DNA of 64,000 nucleotides from an uncultured Verrucomicrobiota bacterium (lineage in GTDB: Bacteria; Verrucomicrobiota; Kiritimatiellia; CAJWTS01), in the NCBI GenBank assembly GCA_913047795.1, contig CAJWTS010000007.1, forward strand, positions 21,387 to 85,386, given 5' to 3'. Positions within the stretch are counted from its first letter, which is position 1. The number at the start of each line of letters is the position of its first letter. Below, in pieces: positions 51,066-60,244 of this stretch. The notes under the pieces are model-generated. The model ran no database searches. It worked only from the letters and a program-made list of their open reading frames with translations, and was not told the origin of the DNA. The position numbers and the translations under genes are program-made.

Positions 51066-53798
51066 CTAATCCCTGTCTTGCCGCGATTCCATCTTACGCA
51101 TCAGGCCGTCCGTTCGTCGGTTCGTCTTCTCGATGAACCGGCGCAGGTCCTCATCCAGCTGATCAAGTTCGTCCACCTCGTCGGTCGGCACGCCAGGCTC
51201 CGTTTGCGTTGAACCACCATCGGCTCCCGCGGCGGCATCAGCGGGCTGCTCGCCGGGCGGATGAGCCCCTTCCGGAATGCCCGTCTCCGGCGCTCCGCCC
51301 GCGTCCGTACCCGTGCGTTTCGCCGCCTCAATCCGTTCCGCGGCCCGTATCGCGCGCTGACTCGCCGTCTCGGTGCGTTCCTGGATGGCTTTCATCTGTT
51401 CGACCAGCTCGGACATGGTCATCAAGAGCTCGGCTTTCGCGGCGTCCTCATCCGGTTCCTTATCGCTTTTCACGCGTGTGCCCGCGCCGCGTTCGGTCGC
51501 CGCAGGCTCCGGCGCGGCGCTGGTCTTCTTCTTCCTTTTCGACTCGCGCCGCTTCTCGAGCTTCATCTCCTTGAGCTGTTCGCGCGACGGCTCGGCAAGC
51601 GGGCTGGCCGACCAGCCCTGTCGGAAAATGCCGTCAGTGTGTAGCGCGTCCGCACGGCGCTTCGTCTCGCGTTCGGCATCTTGCGGCGTAGCCGAGACAT
51701 AGGGCGTGATCAACACGATAACTTCGCCCATGTTTTCCGACTCACTCCGGTTCTCGAAAAGGCGTCCAATGAAGGGAAGGTCGCGCAGGATTGGAACACC
51801 GATCTCGGACCCCTTCACATCGTTTCGAACCAACCCGCCAAGAATGATTGTCTCCCGGTCGCGAACGGCGATCTTCGCGGTCATCGAACGTGTCGCGATC
51901 GTCGGAAATTTTTCACCGTCGATAATCTGCTCCTTGGCCGGGTTACTCAGTTCCTGCTTGATCTTCATCATCACGAAGTTGTTCTTGTTGATCGAAGGCT
52001 CGACTTCCAACAACAGGCCTACATTGCGCAGCTCGGTTTCCGTGGTCGTATTCCCGAACTGGTCGATCGTGGTGCCGCTGCGCACATAAATCTGTTCGTC
52101 AACCCTGATCGTCGCGGGCTCGTTGTCCGTCGTCATGATCACGGGCGACGAAAGAATTCGTGCCCGGCTGTCGCCAGACGTCGCCCTGAACAACAGATCG
52201 GAATCAAGTCCGAAGTACGTAAAGTAGTAGCTCAGACCTCCGATGCCCCCAGGCAACGCTCCGGGATCAATGAGACCCGCGACATCAGACGGTCCACCGG
52301 AACCGCCGCCGAATTTCCCGGCAAACGAGAGTAGCGGAACCTCGGTCCCGGAGGAGTCCTCATCCACGACCAGCAGCGCCCGCTGCAGCCAGTCGAAGCC
52401 GGTCTGAAGATCCTCGGAAAGGACGATCTCCAGGATCACGACTTCGATCAGGACCTGCTGCAACATGATATCCATCTCCTGGATGATCAGTTCAAGCGCG
52501 GCGATATCGTTCGCGGGCCCCATAATGATCAGCGCGTTCGTACGTTTATCCTGTAGAATCTTGATGTTGTCCGACGATAGCTCGCCGATGCGCGATATCC
52601 CGTCCGACTTTGTCGCCGCCGCCGCCACATCGCGCTGACGAATGAACTCCCGCAAATTAGTGGTACGCGGCCGCTCGACGGCGCCCCCCTCACCCTCGAC
52701 CGGAATCGCGACCCCTTCCTCCTTCTTGGCGGCGCCGATCAGGTCGTTCAACATCCCGGCAACATCCGCCGCATCCGCAAATTCGAGCTGAAACACTTTC
52801 ACGACCACATCGGGATCCGTCGCGACGTCCAGGGTCTTCACTATGTTCTCGAAGAATTCGTAGTTCTCCTCGCGCATGACGAGGATCAAAATGCCCGTGC
52901 GATCGTCCGCGACGATCTTTACCTCGCCCTGGATGATCCGATCCGCACTCGATTCCCCGAGCCCCGCAGCGGCGGCTGCCGCTGCTGTCGGTGTGCTGGC
53001 CCGGGGACGCCGAATCACGCCGCGCGGCGTGGGTGTCCTCGTAACGCCCGGCGCACCGGCCTGGTTCGGACGCGCGACTGTCGCCTGCTGCTTACGGTCT
53101 TCCTCACTCTGAACCTGCTTGACGATCTCGTCCAACTTGCCCTTGATGTCGCTGGGCTTGGAATAAAGGATCTTCATGATGAACAGCTTCTCGCGCGTTT
53201 CCGCCGGCTGATCAATGTAATGGATCAATTGCAGGATCTTGTTCACGTTTGCGGCTGAATCCGTAAGCAAGATACTGTTCATGCGCTCGAAAGTCTGGAT
53301 CTTGGCGTACGTCGTCTTGAGATGATCGATCGCCTGCTGCGCGTCGCCCAGCTCGATGTGCTTGAGGGTAATCATCTGGCTGATGAGGACTTCGCGCTCC
53401 TCAAGCTCCTCGACGTTCTCAAGATTCAGTTCCATCGGCGTGTTACGCGCTTCGCCACTCGGCACGACGCGCAGAAATTTCTCGCCCTTTTTCTGAAGCG
53501 CGATGCCGTTCATCGTGAGCACGATCTCGATGGCCTCGAGATATTCCGCGGTCGTCAGCAACTGCTCGTCACTCTTAAGCGTAATCGTCAATGCGCGATT
53601 GACCTTGGGCGCCCAAAGCAGCGTACGCGATTTCAACTCGGCGTAACGACCGAGAATGAATTCAAGCGGCGCGTCTTCGAACTTGAGCTGACGCAAATCG
53701 TCTTCGTCCTCCTCGGGCGCCTCCTGGGCCCATACCATCAAGCCCATGGCAAGCGCTGCCAGCACACAACTCAAGGTCTTGCTATGCCTTCGTTTCAT
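51066..53798 (-). CDS. gspD: type II secretion secretin
   Basis: About 910 residues; ATG at 53798 with GGAAAGAG upstream; a signal peptide (SKTLSCVLAALAMGLMVWAQEAP) follows. N0/N1-N3 domains occupy about 30-430 (N1 start ISQMITLKHIELGDAQQAID), the secretin core about 430-690 with VLIEVVILEIVLSEDLQTGF, RILSSPVIMTTDNEPA and VPILRDLPFIGRLFENR. A charged C-terminal extension of about 200 residues (KLEKRRESKRKKKTS onward, with EQMKAIQERTETASQR and DELDQLDEDLRRF) is Lys/Glu/Ala-rich and partly coiled coil, well beyond the usual length. The N2-N3 linker is Ala/Pro/Thr-rich. It is the last gene of the gsp operon, unlike its usual early place. Confidence 0.93.
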   Translation of the reverse strand: MKRRHSKTLSCVLAALAMGLMVWAQEAPEEDEDDLRQLKFEDAPLEFILGRYAELKSRTLLWAPKVNRALTITLKSDEQLLTTAEYLEAIEIVLTMNGIALQKKGEKFLRVVPSGEARNTPMELNLENVEELEEREVLISQMITLKHIELGDAQQAIDHLKTTYAKIQTFERMNSILLTDSAANVNKILQLIHYIDQPAETREKLFIMKILYSKPSDIKGKLDEIVKQVQSEEDRKQQATVARPNQAGAPGVTRTPTPRGVIRRPRASTPTAAAAAAAGLGESSADRIIQGEVKIVADDRTGILILVMREENYEFFENIVKTLDVATDPDVVVKVFQLEFADAADVAGMLNDLIGAAKKEEGVAIPVEGEGGAVERPRTTNLREFIRQRDVAAAATKSDGISRIGELSSDNIKILQDKRTNALIIMGPANDIAALELIIQEMDIMLQQVLIEVVILEIVLSEDLQTGFDWLQRALLVVDEDSSGTEVPLLSFAGKFGGGSGGPSDVAGLIDPGALPGGIGGLSYYFTYFGLDSDLLFRATSGDSRARILSSPVIMTTDNEPATIRVDEQIYVRSGTTIDQFGNTTTETELRNVGLLLEVEPSINKNNFVMMKIKQELSNPAKEQIIDGEKFPTIATRSMTAKIAVRDRETIILGGLVRNDVKGSEIGVPILRDLPFIGRLFENRSESENMGEVIVLITPYVSATPQDAERETKRRADALHTDGIFRQGWSASPLAEPSREQLKEMKLEKRRESKRKKKTSAAPEPAATERGAGTRVKSDKEPDEDAAKAELLMTMSELVEQMKAIQERTETASQRAIRAAERIEAAKRTGTDAGGAPETGIPEGAHPPGEQPADAAAGADGGSTQTEPGVPTDEVDELDQLDEDLRRFIEKTNRRTDGLMRKMESRQDRD

Positions 53799-53826
53799 TG
53801 TATTCACTCTTTCCAATTTATACTTC

Positions 53827-54387
53827 TTACGCGCCACGCGCGTCCCCGGCATCCAATCTGCCGTAGACGCAGCTGAAGGTCACGCGAACTCGCAACGAAT
53901 CCTTCGATCGATCGATCTTGAGGCTTCCAACCTCGATCATGGCCGAAGGTGACTGAACCTCGTATATAAACTTCAACAGACCGTCGAGCGCGTCCCGATC
54001 GCGCGACGATCTAAATTCGCCGATGTAGAGAATCTCGCGCGAGGAATACTCGGGCAGGACCTTTTCGTCGCTCGGCAATCGTGACTTGACCACAAATCCA
54101 CTACGCAAAGCATGCTGCTCTATCTGCTGTAAAATCCCGGCCAGCACGTCCACGCCCTGCGCATGACGCGGCATTTTCTCCAGCATGCCTGTCAACTTGA
54201 CCTCCCAGCGGGGACCCAGGGCGGCGACATCCTGCTCGGTCTCGATGTTTCCGTTCACCCCGTCCAGCTTCGTCTGCAACTGCTTCAATTCCACGAATAC
54301 CGGCTCGCACAAAACATAGGTCAGGCCCGCAAGCGCAACCAGACCCGTTAGCCACGCCAGTACCATCTCGCGTCGGTTCAATTTCAT
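53827..54387 (-). CDS. gspM: type II secretion GspM-like protein
   Basis: A 186-residue protein with a short cytoplasmic start, one membrane helix (MVLAWLTGLVALAGLTYVLC), a coiled segment (LKQLQTKLDGVNGNIETEQ) and a ferredoxin-like periplasmic domain with late strands EVGSLKIDR and LRVRVTFSCVYG. This is the layout of GspM/PilO, which pairs with GspL in the inner-membrane platform. Sequence similarity to classical GspM is low, so the name rests on layout and place after gspL (ATGA overlap). Confidence 0.75.
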   Translation of the reverse strand: MKLNRREMVLAWLTGLVALAGLTYVLCEPVFVELKQLQTKLDGVNGNIETEQDVAALGPRWEVKLTGMLEKMPRHAQGVDVLAGILQQIEQHALRSGFVVKSRLPSDEKVLPEYSSREILYIGEFRSSRDRDALDGLLKFIYEVQSPSAMIEVGSLKIDRSKDSLRVRVTFSCVYGRLDAGDARGA

Positions 54388-55778
54388 TTCGACTCCTCAT
54401 CCGTCTCAAGCGTCATGCGGAAATTCTCGCCCTGCTGTGTCTTCGTCAGGCCTGCAAGGGTCACCACCTTGAATCGTTCGATCTTGTCCAGTGATGATTT
54501 GAACGAGTACACCAGCGTTGCCGTATCGGCCCGGCCGGCGATCTGCACCTTGCCGCGTCCGTAGCCAAACGATTTCAAGTCGATATTACTGGGTGGCAGT
54601 GCCGCAGCCACGTCCCGTAAGCAGTCCAGGGCCACGATGTCATCGTCAAACTGCGGTGCCAGGGCCTTGACCCGCCGGCGCATGTCGCGCACCTGCATCG
54701 CGGGGACTCGCACCTCCTCCAGTTGGCCTTCCCGCGCCGCCAGGCGCCGATTCTGCACCTGCACCAACCCGAACAACGCCGCCACGCCCAGGACCCAGAC
54801 GACGAGCACGGCCGCGCTGCTCCAGATGAAGCGGCGGCGCATGGCACGCGCATCCTCGGCCGCACGCCACGCGTCCGGAACGAGATCGAGCAGTGCCTGC
54901 CCGTTCGTCAACTGCCGCCGGGCCACGCCCTCCGAGAGCGGTGGCAGGGCCCCGAAGGTCTCAACCGAAAGCGTCCATCGTTCATCGCCCGCGACCCGGG
55001 CGATGATATCCGTTGGCACCTCGTTCCAATGCCAGACGGCCAGCCTCAACTCGTCGGCAGGGCCATGCTCAATTTCAATCGACGTCAGAGTGTAGTCGAT
55101 CTCGTGCGCAATCTCGTCGGCGTAATCCTGGGCCGATAGCTCACCGGCATCGCCAAGCGACCGGAAGAGCAGCGGAATGCCATTCTCAACAGCGATCAGC
55201 GCACAGGAAGGATCGTCCTTGAGCAAAATGATCTGACGGCCCGCCGCCGCCACCTTGTCATGCCCCTGCAGCAGACTCCACCAGCCCAGCACATCCACGT
55301 CCACGCGATCAGGCTGCATGCCACACTCGTCGACAACCGACTCGAGCGACCGGAAATGATCCTGCTGGGCAGCCACCACGAGCACATCGCAAGTACCCTC
55401 GGTCGCGCAGAGAATTTCGTGCGAGACCACCATCGTTTCGACCGGGAACGGACAGAATTTGTCGAGTTGCAGCAACACCATCTCACGCATCTCTTCGTCG
55501 TCGGCCTCAGGTAACTTCACAACCCGCATCAGAAGATTATGGGAGCCGATGGCAAACGTAATGGGGCCCTGGGACTTTCCCCAGCTCGATTTTAGCGCGC
55601 GCCCGACGTCGGTGGCATCCGGCGCAACCGGCTCTTCGCCCTCTCCGAGCGGCTCGGGCGATTCGACTACAAGCCGCTCTGAACGCAGGACCTCGACGCG
55701 GTTCCTGCTTTTGCGCGCAGTCGTCCACTCGATGACCTCATCGCGCCAGACGATTCCCGTTATTTCTTCCCTTGCCAT
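54384..55778 (-). CDS. gspL: type II secretion GspL-like (PilM/PilN-type) protein
   Basis: A 464-residue protein. The cytoplasmic actin-like part (about 1-310) has ITGIVWRDEVIEW, KLPEADDEEMREMVLLQLDKFCPFP, VDVDVLGWWSLL and AVENGIPLLFRSL; a membrane helix follows at about 320-340 (SAAVLVVWVLGVAALFGLV); a periplasmic coiled and ferredoxin-like end (about 345-464) has LPPSNIDLKSFGYGRGKVQIAG. GspL links the GspE ATPase to the membrane. It behaves like PilM plus PilN in one chain. Confidence 0.82.
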   Translation of the reverse strand: MAREEITGIVWRDEVIEWTTARKSRNRVEVLRSERLVVESPEPLGEGEEPVAPDATDVGRALKSSWGKSQGPITFAIGSHNLLMRVVKLPEADDEEMREMVLLQLDKFCPFPVETMVVSHEILCATEGTCDVLVVAAQQDHFRSLESVVDECGMQPDRVDVDVLGWWSLLQGHDKVAAAGRQIILLKDDPSCALIAVENGIPLLFRSLGDAGELSAQDYADEIAHEIDYTLTSIEIEHGPADELRLAVWHWNEVPTDIIARVAGDERWTLSVETFGALPPLSEGVARRQLTNGQALLDLVPDAWRAAEDARAMRRRFIWSSAAVLVVWVLGVAALFGLVQVQNRRLAAREGQLEEVRVPAMQVRDMRRRVKALAPQFDDDIVALDCLRDVAAALPPSNIDLKSFGYGRGKVQIAGRADTATLVYSFKSSLDKIERFKVVTLAGLTKTQQGENFRMTLETDEESK

Positions 55779-56845
55779 TACTGTTCCCTACTAAATTCGT
55801 CGCCTTCGAGCCAGCGTATGACGCGCATTCCCTTGGGACGGGCCTGCACAATACACGATATCCGGTGATCCACCTCACCCCAATTGCCCTTCGATGAAAC
55901 GCGATAGATCTGCGAGACCGTCGTCAACACAGCACTCAGCTGCTGGGCAAGACCCGGCACCCGTTCAAACACGTCAGACATGTTTTCAAAGAAAGGGCTC
56001 TCGTCGGAGTCGTCCTCGAGATATTCCCCCGACCGTTCAGCCAGCAGATCGTCTGCCGACACCTCGGTCATCCCTTCCAATGTCATCAAGACGCGGTGTG
56101 GTGCCGCGTTTACGTTCACTTTGCCGTCGCCGAAGACAGTCAACATATCGGCAATGCCGCTGACATTCAGGCCTTCCTCTGCATCGGGGTCGATCGGCCC
56201 ACCGAAGAGAATCGAGCGCGTGAATCCCTTCACGAGCAACAACTCTTCAACCGTGTCCAAGGGGCCGTTCTTGGTCTTATACGGCTCCTCAAGCGATTCG
56301 TAGTAGTCGTTCTCCGCACCGCCGTCCTGCTTATCGTTGTTACCGTCCATCCAATCGAGCACGCTCGCGATCAGATCGTCCCACATCTCTTCCGGAATAT
56401 CACCCACCTCCAGCACCTTGCGCCAGTCATTCGCCGAGAGTTGATTGACGTTGCGGCGCGCGGGCTCCGGCTTGATACTTATTTCCATCTCGCCCTCGCC
56501 AAGCTCTTCATGAATCACGAGCGTGGAGGCCTGCTTCAGCTGCGCAGCCCTTGGAAACCATGACTCGCTGATCACCTCGTAGTCGGGCTCCTTGGGATTC
56601 ACGTCCTGGCTTTTTGCAATCAACCACTCCACGCGCTCAATGCCCGCTCGTGCGAGGTACTCGGACTTGAGGCGCTTTTTCTGGTACGACGTAATGCGCG
56701 CCTCGAGATGCATGTCCACCGCGAAGGCCGAGATCAGGAGGGACAGCAAGGCGATGACCCACAACGCCACCACGAGGGCGGACCCCGCTTCGCGCTGCGA
56801 TCGATCGCTGCCGGTCCATGAATCGCTATGCATTCGGTTCGTCAT
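55778..56845 (-). CDS. gspK: type II secretion minor pseudopilin GspK
   Basis: About 355 residues from the ATG at 56845; an upstream GTG at 56866 would add seven residues and overlap gspJ by 13 bases. The prepilin-type N-terminus is EAGSALVVALWVIALLSLL (cleavage after Gly); residue five lacks glutamate, as is normal for GspK. The large domain (about 100-330) has helix-hairpin-helix-like parts and NVNAAPHRVLMTLEGM, the usual GspK segment, plus calcium-like acidic loops. GspK caps the pseudopilus tip with GspI and GspJ. One base overlap with gspL. Confidence 0.9.
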   Translation of the reverse strand: MTNRMHSDSWTGSDRSQREAGSALVVALWVIALLSLLISAFAVDMHLEARITSYQKKRLKSEYLARAGIERVEWLIAKSQDVNPKEPDYEVISESWFPRAAQLKQASTLVIHEELGEGEMEISIKPEPARRNVNQLSANDWRKVLEVGDIPEEMWDDLIASVLDWMDGNNDKQDGGAENDYYESLEEPYKTKNGPLDTVEELLLVKGFTRSILFGGPIDPDAEEGLNVSGIADMLTVFGDGKVNVNAAPHRVLMTLEGMTEVSADDLLAERSGEYLEDDSDESPFFENMSDVFERVPGLAQQLSAVLTTVSQIYRVSSKGNWGEVDHRISCIVQARPKGMRVIRWLEGDEFSREQ

Positions 56846-56853
56846 CTCGTTCT

Positions 56854-57549
56854 CTAAAATCGCCACGACATCGGCGCCGCAGGTATTCCGACGGCGCGTA
56901 TGATTTTCACCGGCGGCTCGCCGTCGTCTACCGGCTCCAGGTACAACGTCAACTCAACCGCGGCCGGCAACCGGTTCGTCTCGTCCCAATCGCTTTCCCA
57001 ATCCACCTCGTCGTTGATCATGTTGGTCGCAATGCGGCAATCGAATCCGGTGATCTTGCTCGTGAGAAAGGTCGGCGACACGTCCGAAGGGGAAAACTCG
57101 TCCGGTTGTCCATAGGCGCGCCAGCCGCGAACAGCGACCGATCGTTGCGCGTTGAACCCATTCTCGATTGAAAACTGAATGCGATGCGGGGCGTCCCGAT
57201 AGGTCGCCGACGGGTCGATCAACGCCTGCCCCTGCTTGACCCAGCTGATCTCATCACGCGCATAGGCGCCGCCGCCGCGATCTTCCAACCAGAAACCGTA
57301 ACGGCCCGCCTGGCCCCCGGCGTCGGGGTAATAGGCCGATCGAATTGCTGCCGTCAGTTGTTCCATCACGAAATCGCCGCGGTTGATACGGTCCGCAAGC
57401 GCAACACCACGCTGCCACGCCTTCGATACCGCGCTGAAGGACATATACGTAATGGTGAGGGCGATCACCATCAGCGACATCGCCACGAGCAACTCGATCA
57501 ACGTGAAAGCCGCCACCGGACGCTGGACTCTGGAGGATTGAATGATCAT
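56854..57549 (-). CDS. gspJ: type II secretion minor pseudopilin GspJ
   Basis: A 231-residue prepilin-like protein. The N-terminal motif is VAAFTLIELLVAMSLMVIAL with Glu at +5, but the residue before Phe is Ala where the peptidase normally requires Gly. The remaining domain has beta strands including LEDRGGGAYARDEISWV and VELTLYLEPVDDGEPP, as in GspJ. It forms the tip complex with GspI and GspK. It overlaps gspI by four bases. Confidence 0.86.
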   Translation of the reverse strand: MIIQSSRVQRPVAAFTLIELLVAMSLMVIALTITYMSFSAVSKAWQRGVALADRINRGDFVMEQLTAAIRSAYYPDAGGQAGRYGFWLEDRGGGAYARDEISWVKQGQALIDPSATYRDAPHRIQFSIENGFNAQRSVAVRGWRAYGQPDEFSPSDVSPTFLTSKITGFDCRIATNMINDEVDWESDWDETNRLPAAVELTLYLEPVDDGEPPVKIIRAVGIPAAPMSWRF

Positions 57550-57935
57550 GGGTGATTCGTCGTGTACAGGTACCAGGCAACGGACAACAGTGTCCGTGTG
57601 CCGCCCGCGTTTTTCACGAAAGACCGCAGGATAAACATGTCTTCATCGCCGTCGATTTCCTCGACCGAGCGCGAGTAAACGAGCCCGGTATCGTAGCTCC
57701 GCCCGAAAACCTCGAGATCGCTCACCTCGACAGCGGAAAGCGCCGGATGATCCAATTCGCCGAGATCGAGCGTCCGGCGCGCAAGCTCGTAGTCGCGCGC
57801 CGTGGTCACAACTGCCAGGCAGCGCGATGCCGCCATCATCAAACCAAACAACCCCGCGCCGAGGATCGCAAGCGCGATCAGGACTTCGATCAAGGTCATG
57901 CCGCGACGGCGCTGGATCGACCGCTCCATGATCAC
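57546..57935 (-). CDS. gspI: type II secretion minor pseudopilin GspI
   Basis: A 129-residue prepilin-like protein from GTG 57935 (GTGA overlap with the gspH stop); an ATG at 57929 is an alternative. The prepilin motif is RRGMTLIEVLIALAILGAGLFG, cleaved after Gly with Met at +1 and Glu at +5. The short globular end (EEIDGDEDMFILRSFV ... LLSVAWYLY) fits GspI. Confidence 0.87.
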   Translation of the reverse strand: MIMERSIQRRRGMTLIEVLIALAILGAGLFGLMMAASRCLAVVTTARDYELARRTLDLGELDHPALSAVEVSDLEVFGRSYDTGLVYSRSVEEIDGDEDMFILRSFVKNAGGTRTLLSVAWYLYTTNHP

Positions 57936-58411
57936 AACCCGGCCTCTCGGTCGCTATGCATACTGCCGACGGCGTCGGAAACAATCGTGATCGAGGCTTG
58001 CGACTCATCGATCAGACGCACCTCGAAGGGCGTACTCAGTCCGTTGCGTTCGAAGCGTATGGTGTGCGGCCCGGCGCCGTCCGACCCCGCTTGCCCCCCG
58101 ACGTCGATGTAGTCGATACGCACGCCCTCGATGCTTCGCTCCTCCTTACCCTCGCCCCCGCCAGCGGGCGATGCCACCAGGCGACCGCTGCCCGAATGGA
58201 TCTCCAGAATATAACGCCCCTGCGACAGGATCGCTTTGGTGCGCGCGTAACGGGCCATTTGGATCACCGATCGCGCCGCCGTCCGCAGGCGGTTGCCCCG
58301 GATGGACTTCACCATGTACGGAACAGAGACGGCTACCATGAAGCCGATGATCAAGGCCACCATCAGCACCTCGATCAGCGTAAATCCGAATCGCTGCCGT
58401 GTACGTTCCAT
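57932..58411 (-). CDS. gspH: type II secretion minor pseudopilin GspH
   Basis: A 159-residue prepilin-like protein: QRFGFTLIEVLMVALIIGFMVA, with Gly/Phe cleavage and Glu at +5. A basic segment (SIRGNRLRTAARSVIQMARY) follows, as in GspH/FimT, then a beta-rich domain with LEIHSGSGRLVAS and FEVRLIDESQASIT. GspH lies between the major pilin and the tip proteins. Confidence 0.87.
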   Translation of the reverse strand: MERTRQRFGFTLIEVLMVALIIGFMVAVSVPYMVKSIRGNRLRTAARSVIQMARYARTKAILSQGRYILEIHSGSGRLVASPAGGGEGKEERSIEGVRIDYIDVGGQAGSDGAGPHTIRFERNGLSTPFEVRLIDESQASITIVSDAVGSMHSDREAGL

Positions 58412-58444
58412 TCGTTATCCTCAAGCCGTGATCCAAAAAGCGAA

Positions 58445-58849
58445 CTAGTTGGTGATGTCGTCTGATCCGCCGATGGAGCCGTCCGGTCCGCCCGATACGA
58501 TCTTGTATCCGGAGCCCTGCGCCGAGAACTGCAGCGCATTACCCCACGCATCCGTCGGCATTCGCCCGTCCTTGAGATACGGACCGTTCCAATTCGCCTC
58601 CCCGGACGATGACAACAGGTTCTGAATCGACGATGGGTACTTTCCGCTGTCGACCTCGTAGACATCGATCGCGACGCTTATCGCGCGTATGGTCTGGCGT
58701 GTACCGGCGATCTGGGTCTGTTTCACGCGTCCGGAGAGCTTGGGAACCGCCACTCCGACGAGGATGCCTATGATAACGACCACGAGCAGGACCTCGATCA
58801 GCGTAAAGCCCTTTCGATCCCTGTTCTCTCGATTATCTTTTCTGTTCAT
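58445..58849 (-). CDS. gspG: type II secretion major pseudopilin GspG
   Basis: About 134 residues; the ATG at 58849 with GGAG seven bases upstream gives a short leader (MNRKDNRENRDRKG) before the cleavage site in KGFTLIEVLLVVVIIGILVG. The mature protein has TRQTIRAISVAIDVYEVDSGKYPSS and the C-terminal calcium loop MPTDAWGNALQF ... GSIGGSDDITN. This is the main subunit of the pseudopilus. It follows gspF after 58 bases. Confidence 0.94.
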   Translation of the reverse strand: MNRKDNRENRDRKGFTLIEVLLVVVIIGILVGVAVPKLSGRVKQTQIAGTRQTIRAISVAIDVYEVDSGKYPSSIQNLLSSSGEANWNGPYLKDGRMPTDAWGNALQFSAQGSGYKIVSGGPDGSIGGSDDITN

Positions 58850-58907
58850 TTTCGTCTCCTTCTTGTTCGTTCGCCGTACTTCGGCAACTTTCTGATCCAC
58901 ATCCGTT

Positions 58908-60176
58908 CTATATGTTTAGCCCGCTCGTCATATCGAAGACGGCCAGCAACATGCTAATCGCCACGAAACCGACAACGATCGCGATCGTAAAAATCAAGAT
59001 CGGCTCGAGGGCTGTGGTCATGATCTTGACGTTGCGATCCAATTCTCCCTCGTAGCGACGTGCAATATGGTCCAGGGCCCCCGACATATCGCCCGTCTGC
59101 TCCCCGACGGCCAGCATGTCGGTCAGCAGAGAAGGAAACACGTCGCCGCGCGCCAACGGCCCCGATATCGTCGTGCCGTCCGTTACACGTTCACGTGCAT
59201 TTTTTATTTCCTCGGCGATCACACTGTTCGTCATGGTCTGCTGCACGATGCTCAGCGCCTGCAACACGTGTACGCCGTTATCCATCAGCGTGCGCAGGGT
59301 GCGGGCAAATTGCGAATAAGACGCCGAGGCCACCACACCCCGAATCAGGGGTGTCTTCAACTGCATGCGATGCGCCTGGTATCGGCCCTGCTCAGTCTGC
59401 AGGTAACGATGCACAATGACCACGAGCCCCACGGTCACCGTGAGGATCATCCACCAGTAGTCCACGAACCCGTTACTGATGCTGATCAAGATCTGTGTCG
59501 GCAGGGGCAACGTGCTCTGCAGGTCTGTAAAAATCTTAGAGAATCGCGGAATCACGAACGCCATCGTGAATACAATCGTGATGATGCCGGCCACGAGAAT
59601 GAAGGACGGATAGACGAGCGCCATCAGCACCTTCTCGCGCGTCTCCTGGATGCGTTCGAGATGTTCCACCAGGCGATTCAGAATCTCAGGCAGCGCGCCG
59701 CTCGCCTCCCCCGCGCGAATCATACTGATGTAGAGGCGCGAAAAACTTCGATTGTGCTTGGCCAGCGCCTCCGACAACGACAAGCCCTGCACAACATCAT
59801 CGCGGACTGACGTAATGATGGCGTCTCCGTCCGACCCGGAACGCCGCTGAGCCATGGTGCCCAACGCGCCACTCAGCTTCATTCCCGCGGCAAGCAGATC
59901 GCTCAGTTCGGTCGTAAAATCCAGCAGGGGGCGCAATTTCAAACGGCGTACAGCGCGCTTGGGCTGTGCAGCCTCCGGCGCCGCCGCCCGGGTCCGAGAC
60001 CGTGCCTTACGCTTCGGCTCCTTCGCCGGCTTAGATTCCGACTGCTCCTGGATCGATACCGGCGTCGCGCCCATACGCTCGACAGCCAGCGTCGCCGCCC
60101 GGCGATCGGTCGCCTCCACAGACCCCTCCGTCCGTTCGCCGCCCGACGTCCGGGCCTTATATACAAACACTGCCAT
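58908..60176 (-). CDS. gspF: type II secretion inner-membrane platform protein GspF
   Basis: A 422-residue protein with two GspF domains and three membrane helices. FVYKARTSGGERTEGSVEA starts the family domain; the first repeat is DFTTELSDLLAAGMKLSGALGTM, the second FARTLRTLMDNGVHVLQALSIVQ, and the last helix is at the C-terminus (IVVGFVAISMLLAVFDM). Between residues about 45 and 80 there is a Lys/Arg/Ala-rich insertion (EPKRKARSRTRAAAPEAAQ). It anchors the GspE-driven pilus assembly. Confidence 0.94.
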   Translation of the reverse strand: MAVFVYKARTSGGERTEGSVEATDRRAATLAVERMGATPVSIQEQSESKPAKEPKRKARSRTRAAAPEAAQPKRAVRRLKLRPLLDFTTELSDLLAAGMKLSGALGTMAQRRSGSDGDAIITSVRDDVVQGLSLSEALAKHNRSFSRLYISMIRAGEASGALPEILNRLVEHLERIQETREKVLMALVYPSFILVAGIITIVFTMAFVIPRFSKIFTDLQSTLPLPTQILISISNGFVDYWWMILTVTVGLVVIVHRYLQTEQGRYQAHRMQLKTPLIRGVVASASYSQFARTLRTLMDNGVHVLQALSIVQQTMTNSVIAEEIKNARERVTDGTTISGPLARGDVFPSLLTDMLAVGEQTGDMSGALDHIARRYEGELDRNVKIMTTALEPILIFTIAIVVGFVAISMLLAVFDMTSGLNI

Positions 60177-60244
60177 TGAAACCTTCGCTATCCAGTCAAC
60201 GTCGACTCTGCCAACCCTTGACCCTTAAACCTTTCAACATATCC

